Shown here piece after piece: positions 33,846 to 42,251 of a DNA stretch of 64,000 nt. Each line of letters starts with the position of its first letter. Position 1 is the stretch's first letter. Location: NCBI GenBank assembly GCA_002709385.1, contig PAQS01000018.1:1-64000 (forward strand), read 5' to 3'. Origin of the DNA: Waddliaceae bacterium. Lineage in GTDB: Bacteria > Chlamydiota > Chlamydiia > Chlamydiales > GCA-2709385. The translations under genes were made by a program, and so were the position numbers. A model generated the notes under the pieces. The model made no database searches. It was not told the DNA's origin and saw only the letters and a program-made list of their open reading frames with translations.

Positions 33846-33905
33846 CCCCTTCCTCCATATATTGTAGGCTTGTCTCAGTCTACTGCCTGATCAAGAAGGA
33901 GGGGG
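33846..33905 (+). promoter_or_regulatory. Leader stem that would mask the GSIII Shine-Dalgarno site
   Basis: CCCCTTCCT (33846-33854) is complementary to AGGAGGGGG (33897-33905) with one G-T pair, and the right arm is the ribosome-binding site, eight bases before the ATG. The inner part holds smaller pairings (GTAG/CTAC). Folded RNA would be poorly translated, so a switch is plausible; no known riboswitch class is recognised. Confidence 0.45.
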
Positions 33906-33910
33906 TATCT

Positions 33911-36070
33911 ATGAAAGTTCGGTTTCAAGCTGTTGAAACAGCCGGGAAAAGACAACGTGTGGAAGAAGGACCAAGCTCCACAACCAATGCAGAGCGCTTT
34001 GGTGCGTATGTTTGGACTCGGAGCGTCATGGAAAAAATGCTTCCTTCAGGTATTTATGAGAATCTTTGTCGTGCTCAGGATGGTCTGGAAAAAATCAAAC
34101 CAGAATATGCCGATGTAATCGCCATGGCCATGAAAGAATGGGCGATTAGCCAGGGAGCAACACACTACACACACTGGTTTCAACCTCTATCTGGGGTAAT
34201 TGCTGAAAAGCACGATGCCTTCTTGAATCATAAGACACAAGATATCGTAATCGAAACTTTTGGCGGTAAAGAACTCATCCAGGGTGAGCCTGATGCTAGC
34301 TCTTTTCCGAGTGGCGGATTGCGTAGCACTTATGAGGCAAGAGGCTATACTGGGTGGGATCCTAGCTCTCCCGTTTTCATCTGGAAAGCTGGGGATGGAA
34401 TTACTCTATGCATTCCTTCTGTATTCTTTTCGTGGTCTGGAGATGTTCTAGATTTTAAGATCCCTTTGTTGAGATCAGACCAATTAATCAACAGCGCCTC
34501 TTTACGTTTACTCGAGCTTATGGGGAAACCAGCAAAACGAGTCGTCTCTACCCTTGGTGTTGAACAAGAATACTTCATTGTCGACCGTGCTTTACGCAAC
34601 TTGCGCCCTGATCTAGTTCTAGGTGGCCGTACCGTTTTAGGCGCCCCTTCTCCGAAAGGGCAGGAACTAATGGATCACTATTTTGGTGCAGTGAAAGATC
34701 GCATCTTATCTTTTATGAGCCATTTTGAAGCAGAAGCACTTTATTTAGGAATTCCTGTTAAAACACGGCATAATGAAGTAGCTCCGGCCCAGCATGAGGT
34801 GGCTCCTGTTTTTGAAAAAGCTTCTTTAGCAGTAGATCATAACCTTCTCTTAATGGAGCTGATGCGGCAAGTAGCAGTTAAGCATGATCTCTGTTGTCTT
34901 TTACATGAAAAGCCTTTTGCAGGACTCAATGGTTCTGGTAAACATTGCAACTGGTCGTTGATGTCAGATTCAGGACAAAATCTCCTGAATCCTAAAGATG
35001 GCATGCAGTTTATTATTTTATTGGTTGCTATTTTGCGTGCAGTTCATCGCCATGCAGGGCTTCTTCGTGCATCCATAGCTTCTCCAGGAAATGATCATCG
35101 CTTAGGTGGGCATGAAGCTCCTCCAGCAATTATTTCTGTGTATTTGGGAGATAGTCTAGAGAAAATTCTTATAGAAATAGAAGAAGAAGGAAAACTGCAA
35201 TCAGGAATCCCAAAAGAAGGGTATGATTTAGGAGTTTGCGGACTTCCGGAGATGGAAAAAGATAATACAGACCGCAATCGTACTTCTCCTTTTGCCTTTA
35301 CTGGAAATAAGTTTGAGTTTCGTGCCGTAGGCTCTTCAGCTAACTGCTCTTTCCCTGTTACTGTAATCAATGTTGCTGTAGCGCAAAGTTTGCAGGAAAT
35401 TCTTAATGAAATAGAAGAGCGAATGGAAAAAGGGAAAACTTATCAACAAGAAGAGTTTTCTTCACTCGTTATGCCTGTATTGCAAAAGCATATTAAAGAA
35501 TCTCGTTCCATTCGTTTTACAGGTGATAATTATAGTGGTCATTGGCAGGAAGAGGCAGAATTACGTGGCTTACCTTCCGTAGCTAAATCTCTTGATGCTT
35601 ACAAGTATCTTGTTGATCCTGCTACGATTTCTGTGTTTGAAGGTGTGCTTCGTGAGCATGAATTAAAGAGTCGTTATGAAGCTTCCATTGGTCAGCATGT
35701 AAGTAGTCTTTTGATTGAAGCAAATATTTTGACAGATATGTTCCGCACACAAATTTTACCTGCGGCATTGAAATACCAGAAAACAGTAGCTCATGGTTTG
35801 CGTTTACTAGTCAAATTAGGTAAGGATTTATCTGGAAGTCAACAAGAGCGTGTGTTGGAAGAGCTTACAAATACTATTGAAGAATCTTTAGATGCTATAG
35901 ATATCGTATCGAGTGTGCGAGAAAAGCTTGAAGCAGCTCCTCTTGAAATTTCTCCTCAGTTGGCTGCTGCTTGTGAAAAAGCTCGTGAGGCAATAGACCA
36001 ATTAGAGTTGATTGTTGAGGATGAAATTTGGCCTTTGCCTAAATATAGAGAGCTTTTATTTCACATATGA
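33911..36070 (+). CDS. glnN: Type III glutamine synthetase
   Basis: Makes glutamine from glutamate, ammonia and ATP. At 719 aa it has the GSIII size. Segments seen: RFGAYVWTRSVME near the N-terminus, THYTHWFQPLSG, LGVEQEYFIVDR (metal-binding Glu pair), VKTRHNEVAPAQHEVAPVFE, LHEKPFAGLNGSGKHCNWS, NDHRLGGHEAPPAI and FTGNKFEFRAVGSSANCSFP. First gene of an operon with nadD, rsfS, a SUI1 protein and fabF. Its leader carries a stem over the ribosome site, suggesting translational control. Glutamine synthetase is missing from C. trachomatis as far as I recall. Confidence 0.94.
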   Translation: MKVRFQAVETAGKRQRVEEGPSSTTNAERFGAYVWTRSVMEKMLPSGIYENLCRAQDGLEKIKPEYADVIAMAMKEWAISQGATHYTHWFQPLSGVIAEKHDAFLNHKTQDIVIETFGGKELIQGEPDASSFPSGGLRSTYEARGYTGWDPSSPVFIWKAGDGITLCIPSVFFSWSGDVLDFKIPLLRSDQLINSASLRLLELMGKPAKRVVSTLGVEQEYFIVDRALRNLRPDLVLGGRTVLGAPSPKGQELMDHYFGAVKDRILSFMSHFEAEALYLGIPVKTRHNEVAPAQHEVAPVFEKASLAVDHNLLLMELMRQVAVKHDLCCLLHEKPFAGLNGSGKHCNWSLMSDSGQNLLNPKDGMQFIILLVAILRAVHRHAGLLRASIASPGNDHRLGGHEAPPAIISVYLGDSLEKILIEIEEEGKLQSGIPKEGYDLGVCGLPEMEKDNTDRNRTSPFAFTGNKFEFRAVGSSANCSFPVTVINVAVAQSLQEILNEIEERMEKGKTYQQEEFSSLVMPVLQKHIKESRSIRFTGDNYSGHWQEEAELRGLPSVAKSLDAYKYLVDPATISVFEGVLREHELKSRYEASIGQHVSSLLIEANILTDMFRTQILPAALKYQKTVAHGLRLLVKLGKDLSGSQQERVLEELTNTIEESLDAIDIVSSVREKLEAAPLEISPQLAAACEKAREAIDQLELIVEDEIWPLPKYRELLFHI

Positions 36071-36687
36071 TCAGTGAAGGTGCCCGAAGGATTGGTTTTT
36101 TTGGGGGAAGTTTTGACCCTCCTCATCTTGGTCATTTAGAACTGGCGCGTTCTTTAATGGACGCGCATGGATTAGATGAGGTTTTATTTTCCCCTGCACA
36201 GATTAGCCCCTTTAAGACAGGATATCCTCCAGCTTCTGCAGAGCATCGTTTGCAGATGCTGCGTTTAGCGACAGAAGATGAGCCTCGTTTTCGAGTTATT
36301 GATATTGAACTAGAGGATAAAGGAGCGTCTTATACTGTTGATACAGTAAAGAAAATTATTGGTTTTCTGAAAGATGGACAAGTTTTGTATCTCTTATTGG
36401 GAGAAGATAGTGTTCAGCATTTTCATCGATGGAAGGAAGCGGAGAAACTTGCAGAAATGGTGCCTTTGTTAGTAGGACGGCGCCCTGGTTTTGTTTTTAT
36501 TTCTACTGGCAATTTTTATTTGGATGAAAAGATAAAAGAAGGTCTCACTGAGACTCCTTTATTAGAGATTAGTAGTACAGAATTAAGAGAAAAACTTGCT
36601 AAAGAAGCTGATTGTACTCAGATGCTTCCCTCTAAAGTACTGGACTACATAACTCAAAATCAATTATACTCTTGCACGAATGAATAA
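36067..36687 (+). CDS. nadD: Nicotinate-nucleotide adenylyltransferase
   Basis: Converts nicotinate mononucleotide to its adenine dinucleotide. Nucleotidyltransferase motif GFFGGSFDPPHLGHLELA near 8-25, SPFKTGYPPASAEHRLQML, LLLGEDSVQHFHRWKEAEKLAEM and the closing ISSTELREKL. 206 aa is normal. Its ATGA overlaps the glutamine synthetase stop, so the two are coupled. It acts downstream of NadC, which is coded elsewhere in the window. Confidence 0.92.
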   Translation: MISEGARRIGFFGGSFDPPHLGHLELARSLMDAHGLDEVLFSPAQISPFKTGYPPASAEHRLQMLRLATEDEPRFRVIDIELEDKGASYTVDTVKKIIGFLKDGQVLYLLLGEDSVQHFHRWKEAEKLAEMVPLLVGRRPGFVFISTGNFYLDEKIKEGLTETPLLEISSTELREKLAKEADCTQMLPSKVLDYITQNQLYSCTNE

Positions 36688-36709
36688 CTAATTATCCAAA
36701 TTTATTTAT

Positions 36710-37075
36710 ATGTCTTTGAGTTCTGAAGAAATTGTACAATCTATTGCTAAATCGATTTATGACCGTAAAGGGATGAATATTATAGCGATTGATGTTCGAA
36801 AGCTCACCTCTCTTACTGATTTTTGTATTATTGCTGAGGGAAATGTGAGTCGCCACTTGAAAGCTTTGAGTTCTGAAATAACAGAGCAGCTAAAAGCACA
36901 GGGGGTTGCACCGGTTCATGTTGATGGTGATATGAATTCTGATTGGATTGTGGTGGATTACGGTGTTGTTGTTGTACATTTGTTTATTCCAGAAGTTCGA
37001 TTGAAGTATCGTTTGGAAGAGCTATGGCAAGAGGGTGAATTAGTCCCATTAGACATAGTAATGGAAGAAGTGTAA
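36710..37075 (+). CDS. rsfS: Ribosomal silencing factor (Iojap family)
   Basis: Binds ribosomal protein L14 and blocks subunit joining when growth slows. 121 aa with the family core: DFCIIAEGNVSRHLKALSSEI near 35-55, VHVDG, and DWIVVDYGVVVVHLFIPEVR followed by YRLEELW. It follows nadD, a pairing common in many bacteria. Confidence 0.92.
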   Translation: MSLSSEEIVQSIAKSIYDRKGMNIIAIDVRKLTSLTDFCIIAEGNVSRHLKALSSEITEQLKAQGVAPVHVDGDMNSDWIVVDYGVVVVHLFIPEVRLKYRLEELWQEGELVPLDIVMEEV

Positions 37076-37380
37076 TGTCGTTTACTATAGGTGGCGACTT
37101 TATTCCTCCGGAAAAACGAAACAAGCATAGCGATCAAGAGACAAAGCAAAAGAAAAGCGGTCGGCCGGTTAAAGTTCGTAAAGAACGACGTGGAAATTCT
37201 TGGGTAACAAAGGTTTTAAATTTAGACCTAAGTGAAGAGAATTTAGTAGATCTTGCAACACGTTTAAAGCGGAGTTGCGCCTGTGGGGGGACGATCAAAG
37301 AGGGTGTGATCGAAATTCAGGGTGAAAAAGAAGAAGAGCTAAAAAAGCTATTGCGTGATCAAGGGATCAAAGCGCAATAG
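37075..37380 (+). CDS. SUI1/eIF1-like protein (YciH)
   Basis: 101 aa. The C-terminal 65 residues match the SUI1 domain: KVRKERRGNSWVTKV, LKRSCACGGTIKEGVIEIQG and KKLLRDQGIKAQ. The N-terminus is basic and probably flexible. In E. coli YciH affects start-codon fidelity in vitro; its role here is inferred only. The ATG overlaps the rsfS stop (TAATG). Confidence 0.88.
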   Translation: MSFTIGGDFIPPEKRNKHSDQETKQKKSGRPVKVRKERRGNSWVTKVLNLDLSEENLVDLATRLKRSCACGGTIKEGVIEIQGEKEEELKKLLRDQGIKAQ

Positions 37381-37407
37381 GTTCATCAGCGTGAAGTGGG
37401 GAAGCAA

Positions 37408-38655
37408 ATGGCGAAACGTCGTGTAGTAGTGACAGGCTTGGGTGTAGTTTCTTGTTTAGGGCAAGATACAGAGAAGTTTTATGATCAACTTCTGGCAGGC
37501 AAGAGTGGAATAAGTAATATAGAACGTTTTCCACTTGATGATCACACAACGCGAATAGCGGGAGAAATAAAAGATTTTTCTTGTGAAGATTTGGTAGATC
37601 GTAAACTTGCCCGGCGTGCAGATGAGTCAATTTTATATGGCCTTGTTGGTGGAAAGAAAGCTCTAGCTCATGCTGGTTTAGATGAAGCAGCGCTTTCTCA
37701 ATTTGACAAACGTCGCTGTGGTGTTTTAATTGGTTCAGGAATGGGCGGTATGCGTGTTTTTTCTGAGCAAGTGCAAGCGATGTTAGAAGGAACGTATAAA
37801 AGAGTAAGTCCTTTTTTCATTCCTTATGTCATTACAAATATGCCCGGAGCTCTTCTTGGTATTGATTTAGGTTTTATGGGACCTAACTATTCTGTATCTA
37901 CAGCTTGTGCTACTGGTAGTTATGCTTTACATTTAGCTGCAGAACATATTCGCTCTGGTGAAGCAGATCTTATGGTAGCCGGTGGTGTTGAAGGTGGTAT
38001 TACACCAATTAGTCTTGCTGGTTTCATTTCTGTAAAAGCTCTTTCTCGTCGTAATGAAGATCCACAAAAAGCTTCTCGTCCTTGGGACAAAGATCGTGAT
38101 GGTTTTGTTCTTGGAGAAGGGTGTGGAGTTCTTGTTCTTGAGAGTCTTGAAAGTGCCCAAAAGCGTGGCGCAACTATTTTGGCTGAGTATCTTGGTGGAG
38201 CTTTTTCTTGTGATGCATTCCATATGACCCAGCCAGAACCTAATGGTGAAGGGATTGCTCTTTGCTTGGAAAAAGCACTTTCAGATGCTGGTATTCAAGC
38301 TGAAGATGTTGACTATGTTAATGCACATGCCACATCTACTCCACTTGGGGATATGGGAGAGTTAAACGCCGTTCATCGTGCATTGAAAGGTAAAAAAGTT
38401 ACGATCAATGCAACGAAATCAATGATTGGTCACTGTCTAGGAGCAGCGGGTGGTTTAGAGGCTGTTGTATGTGTACAAGCAATTTCTAGAGGTGTAGTAC
38501 ATCCGACAATTAACTTAGATCATCCAGATGAAGGCTGTGAGCGCTTTGATTTGCCAAGAGAAGCAAAAGAGATGAAAGTCAACGTGGCTGTAAATAACTC
38601 TTTTGGTTTTGGCGGTCACAATTCAGCAAATATTTTTGGTCGCTATACACCTTAG
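37408..38655 (+). CDS. fabF: 3-oxoacyl-ACP synthase II
   Basis: Condensing enzyme that extends acyl-ACP with malonyl-ACP. Catalytic Cys in STACATGS, His in NAHATSTPLGD and His in GHCLGAAGG are all present, with the nearby Lys in NATKSMIGH. I use the ATG giving MAKRRVVVTGLGVVS, the family start (415 aa), although a GTG four codons earlier is in frame. In an operon with the Nudix gene, as in Chlamydia. Confidence 0.95.
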   Translation: MAKRRVVVTGLGVVSCLGQDTEKFYDQLLAGKSGISNIERFPLDDHTTRIAGEIKDFSCEDLVDRKLARRADESILYGLVGGKKALAHAGLDEAALSQFDKRRCGVLIGSGMGGMRVFSEQVQAMLEGTYKRVSPFFIPYVITNMPGALLGIDLGFMGPNYSVSTACATGSYALHLAAEHIRSGEADLMVAGGVEGGITPISLAGFISVKALSRRNEDPQKASRPWDKDRDGFVLGEGCGVLVLESLESAQKRGATILAEYLGGAFSCDAFHMTQPEPNGEGIALCLEKALSDAGIQAEDVDYVNAHATSTPLGDMGELNAVHRALKGKKVTINATKSMIGHCLGAAGGLEAVVCVQAISRGVVHPTINLDHPDEGCERFDLPREAKEMKVNVAVNNSFGFGGHNSANIFGRYTP

Positions 38656-38673
38656 GTCTTAAAGGCCTCTATC

Positions 38674-39090
38674 ATGCAAAAACATGTATCATATGGTGTT
38701 ATTCCTTTAAAAAAAGTGAACCATCAGTGGCAAGTATTTCTGGTACAACACCAAGCTGGCCACTGGGGCTTTCCCAAAGGTTTTCCTGAGGAAAATGAGG
38801 GGGAGCGAGAAGCTGCTGAGCGCGAACTCATGGAAGAGTGTGGTCTTCATGTGCAGCGCTGGCTTTCAGATAAAGCCATTCAAGAGCATTATGTTCATGA
38901 TGCTTATGGTCCAAAAACAGAAAAAACAGTACACTACTTTCTCGCTGAGGTTGAGGGAATTTTAAGACTACAAAAAGCAGAAATTCAAGATGGAAAATGG
39001 TTAGATCTTGATTCTGCGTTCTTTCTTCTTACTTTTCCAGCTTCAAAATTTGTAATGAAAGAAGTAAAACAGTTGCTTATTTTGATTTAA
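38674..39090 (+). CDS. Nudix hydrolase, Ap4A-pyrophosphatase type
   Basis: 138 aa with a full Nudix box: G-x5-E-x7-REL-x-EE-C-G-L within KGFPEENEGEREAAERELMEECG near residues 32-55. The N-terminus SYGVIPLKKVNHQWQVFLVQH and WGFPKG match small diadenosine-tetraphosphate hydrolases, the role suggested for the Chlamydia gene in the same place after fabF. Likely function is removal of Ap4A or other nucleoside-polyphosphates. Confidence 0.88.
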   Translation: MQKHVSYGVIPLKKVNHQWQVFLVQHQAGHWGFPKGFPEENEGEREAAERELMEECGLHVQRWLSDKAIQEHYVHDAYGPKTEKTVHYFLAEVEGILRLQKAEIQDGKWLDLDSAFFLLTFPASKFVMKEVKQLLILI

Positions 39091-39134
39091 AAATTATCTA
39101 AATTCTTTTCAGAGTAAAATATTGTTTGTTTATT

Positions 39135-39164
39135 AGAAATCAAGATGTTTAAATCTTGATTTCT
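39135..39164 (+). terminator. Hairpin ending the glnN-fabF-Nudix operon
   Basis: Perfect 12-base stem (AGAAATCAAGAT / ATCTTGATTTCT) with a 6-base loop, then TTGTATT. It begins 45 bases after the last stop codon. Confidence 0.7.
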
Positions 39165-39239
39165 TTGTATTCGGGCACTTTGTATGAGTTTGATAATAAA
39201 ATTTTGATCAGTGTATTTGTGATTATTTAGTAGGTTGAT

Positions 39240-39731
39240 ATGGATTATAACGAAATAAACAATTTAGCATGCAGCACATCAAATATTCCTTTAAGAACTG
39301 ATTTTCGTTCTCGCTCTCGAATGAGAGCGACACAAAGAGGTACTTATCCTTTTGATAATCACGATCAAAGAATTTATGAAATTGGAGTTCAGTGTTTATC
39401 TATAGAAACGGAAGAAGATACTTATGAAAAGTATTGGGAATGGTACTTAGATAATCGAATAATACGTTATTCTAAAGAATTACCAAATCAGCAAATGGAA
39501 TTCAGTTTTAGACTGCCTTATTATATAAGTAAAGATTTAATAGGAAGTAAGATAACTTATAAATGCTCTTTGCAGGAAAGTAAGCAGTTATATTTTTTAT
39601 ATGCAACAGAAAATATATTTCATGCCGAAGGATCAGAAACTCTTCTTTTAGAAGAGTTTTTAAGGGAGTACTATGAGAAAATGATCTTAAGCGAAAATTC
39701 TGTTAAATCCGCCAGAATTAGTTTTTCTTAA
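39240..39731 (+). CDS. Unknown protein of a two-member paralogous pair, 163 aa
   Basis: Acidic, aromatic-rich protein with no signal peptide or membrane segment. It shares a spaced pattern with the next gene: R-I-x4-V-x2-L near 44-53, WY-x-D at 68-71, E-F-x3-LP at 87-93 and F-L-x2-Y at 140-144. The Ser/Arg-rich start (residues 20-34) could be a secretion or disordered signal. I do not recognise a family. It stands alone between the fab operon terminator and a strong palindrome. Confidence 0.55.
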   Translation: MDYNEINNLACSTSNIPLRTDFRSRSRMRATQRGTYPFDNHDQRIYEIGVQCLSIETEEDTYEKYWEWYLDNRIIRYSKELPNQQMEFSFRLPYYISKDLIGSKITYKCSLQESKQLYFLYATENIFHAEGSETLLLEEFLREYYEKMILSENSVKSARISFS

Positions 39732-39800
39732 CCTCTTTTATCACATGACTTAGTCGCATCAGGTAGCAATTGGAGATCTAATTAATTGTTATATTTTTTT

Positions 39801-39835
39801 AATATTTTTGTTGGATACCAGGTATCAAAAATATT
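39801..39835. promoter_or_regulatory. Interrupted long palindrome between the paralogous genes
   Basis: GATACC-a-GGTATC forms the core, and AATATTTTT pairs with AAAAATATT on the outside past a four-base bulge. It could terminate the 163-aa gene or act as an operator for the next one. A smaller hairpin (TTGAAAAC/GTTTTCAA, 39888-39907) follows. Confidence 0.4.
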
Positions 39836-40010
39836 AAACAACTTGGTCTAAAAAACTAAAAAAGCTAAAGTGCCTTTTCCCTGAATTTTGAAAACTGTTG
39901 TTTTCAAATAATGAAAAATAAAATAGTAGGTTTTCTTGTTTTTCTTAGTTCAATATATCTGATGAAATCAATTGAAGATCTAATTCAATGTAGGTCATAG
40001 AAGGAGAGAG

Positions 40011-40454
40011 ATGTCTGTTTCTGGAAATAGTGTAATAAGAAATGAAAACGATTCATGGCCAGTAGTTCCTGAGTTCAATGAAGCTCAAAGTAATCAAGAA
40101 GAAAGAGTTCACAGGTTATGTGTTGAATATCTTGTGTTAAAGTACTCTGACGGTGATGCTGAAGAATGGTATCAATGGTACTACGATGGTTATTCCATAG
40201 GCTGTATAGATACGAAAAAAGAATTTGCATTAACGCTTCCGGCTAGGGTGCAAGCTTGGATAATTAACGAAGAAACATCCTATGAGCTCTCCAGTGAAAA
40301 GGATCAATTACTCATTAGTATCATTAATAATATTAATGACACTAATAACTTTGTAAATAACTCTTTTTCTCATACTCATGCATTAGAAAGTTTAAAGAAT
40401 TTTCTTTCTGATTATCCATGGTTAAATCCTAACGAAAGCTTTAATGAGCTATAA
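40011..40454 (+). CDS. Unknown protein of a two-member paralogous pair, 147 aa
   Basis: Strong AAGGAGAGAG precedes the ATG. The protein repeats the spacing of the preceding gene product: R-V-x4-V-x2-L near 32-41, WY-x2-D at 56-59, E-F-x3-LP at 71-77 and a C-terminal L-x2-F-L-x2-Y. It then ends WLNPNESFNEL. The stop overlaps the bioF start codon (TAATG), so it may be expressed with the biotin genes or its transcript may stop just after, at the hairpin inside bioF. Function unknown. Confidence 0.6.
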   Translation: MSVSGNSVIRNENDSWPVVPEFNEAQSNQEERVHRLCVEYLVLKYSDGDAEEWYQWYYDGYSIGCIDTKKEFALTLPARVQAWIINEETSYELSSEKDQLLISIINNINDTNNFVNNSFSHTHALESLKNFLSDYPWLNPNESFNEL

Positions 40455-41608
40455 TGCCTACTACTTTGACGAAGAATAAATTTATTTTTATCGAAAAGGA
40501 ACTAGAAGAAAAAACACGCCGATTTCAAAGGCGTGTTTTTTTGCAAAATCAGACCGATATTATTGATTTTACAAGTAATGATTACCTAGGTTTTTCTCAG
40601 AATGATTGTTTGATTGAACGCTCAAAACACTTTACACAGTGTTATGGAGTAGGAGCACAAGCATCGCGTTTACTTAGTGGTAATCTTCCTTGCCATGAGA
40701 ACCTTGAAGAAAAACTAAAGTCTTTAAGTCATTCCGAAGCGATTGTTTTAATGAATTCAGGCTTTCAGGCTAATATCAGCACTCTTCCCGCTTTGGCAAA
40801 TCGTCATAGTTTGTTGATTATGGACCGGCTTGTTCATAATAGCCTTGTACAAGGGGCTTTATTGAGTAAAGCAACAATTTGGCGTTATAGGCATCAAGAT
40901 CTTATACACATGGAGTCTTTGCTTAAAAAGGCATCAGAAGCTTCTTTTAATCGTATTATTGTGCTTACAGAAAGTCTTTTTGGAATGGATGGAGATCAAA
41001 CAGATCTTTCTTCTTTCTGCTCTTTATGTGAGAAGTATGGAGCGATTAGCTACATTGATGAAGCGCATGCTTTTGGCGTTTTTGGAAAGAATGGGATGGG
41101 CTTGGTAGAACCTTCTATGAAAGCAGACTTTGTTCTACGCACATTTGGCAAAGCATTAGGAAGTTTTGGGGCTTGTATTTCAGGTTCACAAATGCTTATT
41201 GATTTTCTTTGTAACTTTTGCAATGGACTCATTTATGCCACAGCGCTTCCTCCACCTATTCTTGGAGCAGTTGATGGAGCTTTAGATCTATTGCCATCGA
41301 TGTGTAAGGAACGAAAACAATTACAAGAAAAAGCAAAACTGCTTCGAGAGGAATTAAGAAAACTTGATTATGATACGGGCCTTTCAGATAGTCATCTTAT
41401 CCCTCTTATAATGGGAAAAGAGAATAATGCTCTTGATCTTTCAAATTACCTGAAATCTCATAAAATTTTAGCCATGGCAATACGTCCTCCCACAGTTCCT
41501 AGTGGAGAATCACGTCTTCGCTTATCAATTCGATTGAATCATAGTGAAGAAGATTTTGAAGCATTGTTTACGGCACTTGCAAGCTACAAAGGACCTCGTC
41601 ATGCATGA
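40454..41608 (+). CDS. bioF: 8-amino-7-oxononanoate synthase
   Basis: PLP enzyme joining pimeloyl-ACP and alanine in biotin synthesis. 384 aa. Motifs: FTSNDYLGFS near 36-45, GSGASR-like GVGAQASRLLSGN, the PLP aspartate in YIDEAHAFGVFG, and the PLP lysine in TFGKALGSFG. No alternative ATG lies near, so the start at the TAATG overlap is kept. Codons 20-30 contain a terminator-like hairpin with a T-run, unusual inside a gene. Confidence 0.93.
   Translation: MPTTLTKNKFIFIEKELEEKTRRFQRRVFLQNQTDIIDFTSNDYLGFSQNDCLIERSKHFTQCYGVGAQASRLLSGNLPCHENLEEKLKSLSHSEAIVLMNSGFQANISTLPALANRHSLLIMDRLVHNSLVQGALLSKATIWRYRHQDLIHMESLLKKASEASFNRIIVLTESLFGMDGDQTDLSSFCSLCEKYGAISYIDEAHAFGVFGKNGMGLVEPSMKADFVLRTFGKALGSFGACISGSQMLIDFLCNFCNGLIYATALPPPILGAVDGALDLLPSMCKERKQLQEKAKLLREELRKLDYDTGLSDSHLIPLIMGKENNALDLSNYLKSHKILAMAIRPPTVPSGESRLRLSIRLNHSEEDFEALFTALASYKGPRHA
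40513..40542 (+). terminator. Intrinsic-terminator-like structure inside the start of bioF
   Basis: AACACGCC pairs perfectly with GGCGTGTT across a 9-base loop and runs into seven consecutive Ts; the pairing extends with A-T pairs to at least 10. It lies 60-90 bases into the coding sequence. It could end transcripts from the upstream gene or attenuate bioF. Confidence 0.6.
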
Positions 41609-42230
41609 GGAAGTTCTCGTATTTCATGGATGGGGGTGTACGGGAAAAGATTGGGAAAAATACTTTAAATCTAGCTCAGAGAGAAAGTATCACTTTTTTG
41701 ATAGAGGTTATCAAAATAAGCCATTTCTTCCGTCTTTTTCTAATCAGCAGGCAAGAAAAGAACTGATTTTCCATTCTATGGGTCTATATTTTGCTCCTTT
41801 GAAGCTTTTACAAGAGGCAGATAAAATCACTTTTCTTTCATGTTTTAACTCTTTTCATCCACAAGAGACCTTCCAATACAAGCTTAGCCAGCGTTCTCTA
41901 GCTTTAATGCAAAAAAAAATGAATTCAGACCCATCATCACTTCTTCAGGAATTTCGTCGTCGTTGTGGAATTATGGAAAGCTTTGATTTTTCTGCGATAT
42001 GGGATTGGGATCTTTTGATACGTGATTTAGAGATCTTAGACCAACATCGTTTGGAAATTGGGAAGCTTAATGCAGAGCTAAAGATATATTGGAGTACAAA
42101 AGATCTAATCGTTCACCAAGAGGTCTTACAGCGCTTCTCTGAACAGTTTTTTCATAAATGTTGTGTTGTTTTAGAAGGAAAAGATCATAGTCTAGGTTTA
42201 TTATCAGGAAGAGGAGAAGAATTGACATAA
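41601..42230 (+). CDS. Small alpha/beta hydrolase in the biotin operon (BioG/BioH-like)
   Basis: 209 aa. The oxyanion segment is LVFHGWGCTGKDW near 6-18 and the nucleophile is the Ser of IFHSMG near 60; the C-terminal catalytic His lies in KDHSLGL. This short form resembles BioG-type pimeloyl-ACP methyl ester esterases, which release pimeloyl-ACP after BioC-initiated synthesis. The ATG overlaps the bioF stop and has AAAGGA upstream; a longer frame starts 19 codons earlier inside bioF. Position between bioF and bioC is strong support. Confidence 0.75.
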   Translation: MHEEVLVFHGWGCTGKDWEKYFKSSSERKYHFFDRGYQNKPFLPSFSNQQARKELIFHSMGLYFAPLKLLQEADKITFLSCFNSFHPQETFQYKLSQRSLALMQKKMNSDPSSLLQEFRRRCGIMESFDFSAIWDWDLLIRDLEILDQHRLEIGKLNAELKIYWSTKDLIVHQEVLQRFSEQFFHKCCVVLEGKDHSLGLLSGRGEELT

Positions 42231-42251
42231 GAGAGATCTAAATCCTATAAT

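Noticed and set aside
41544-41600. Longer start for the biotin-operon hydrolase
   Set aside because: It lies inside bioF without a ribosome site; the later ATG has AAAGGA and gives the proper hydrolase N-terminus.
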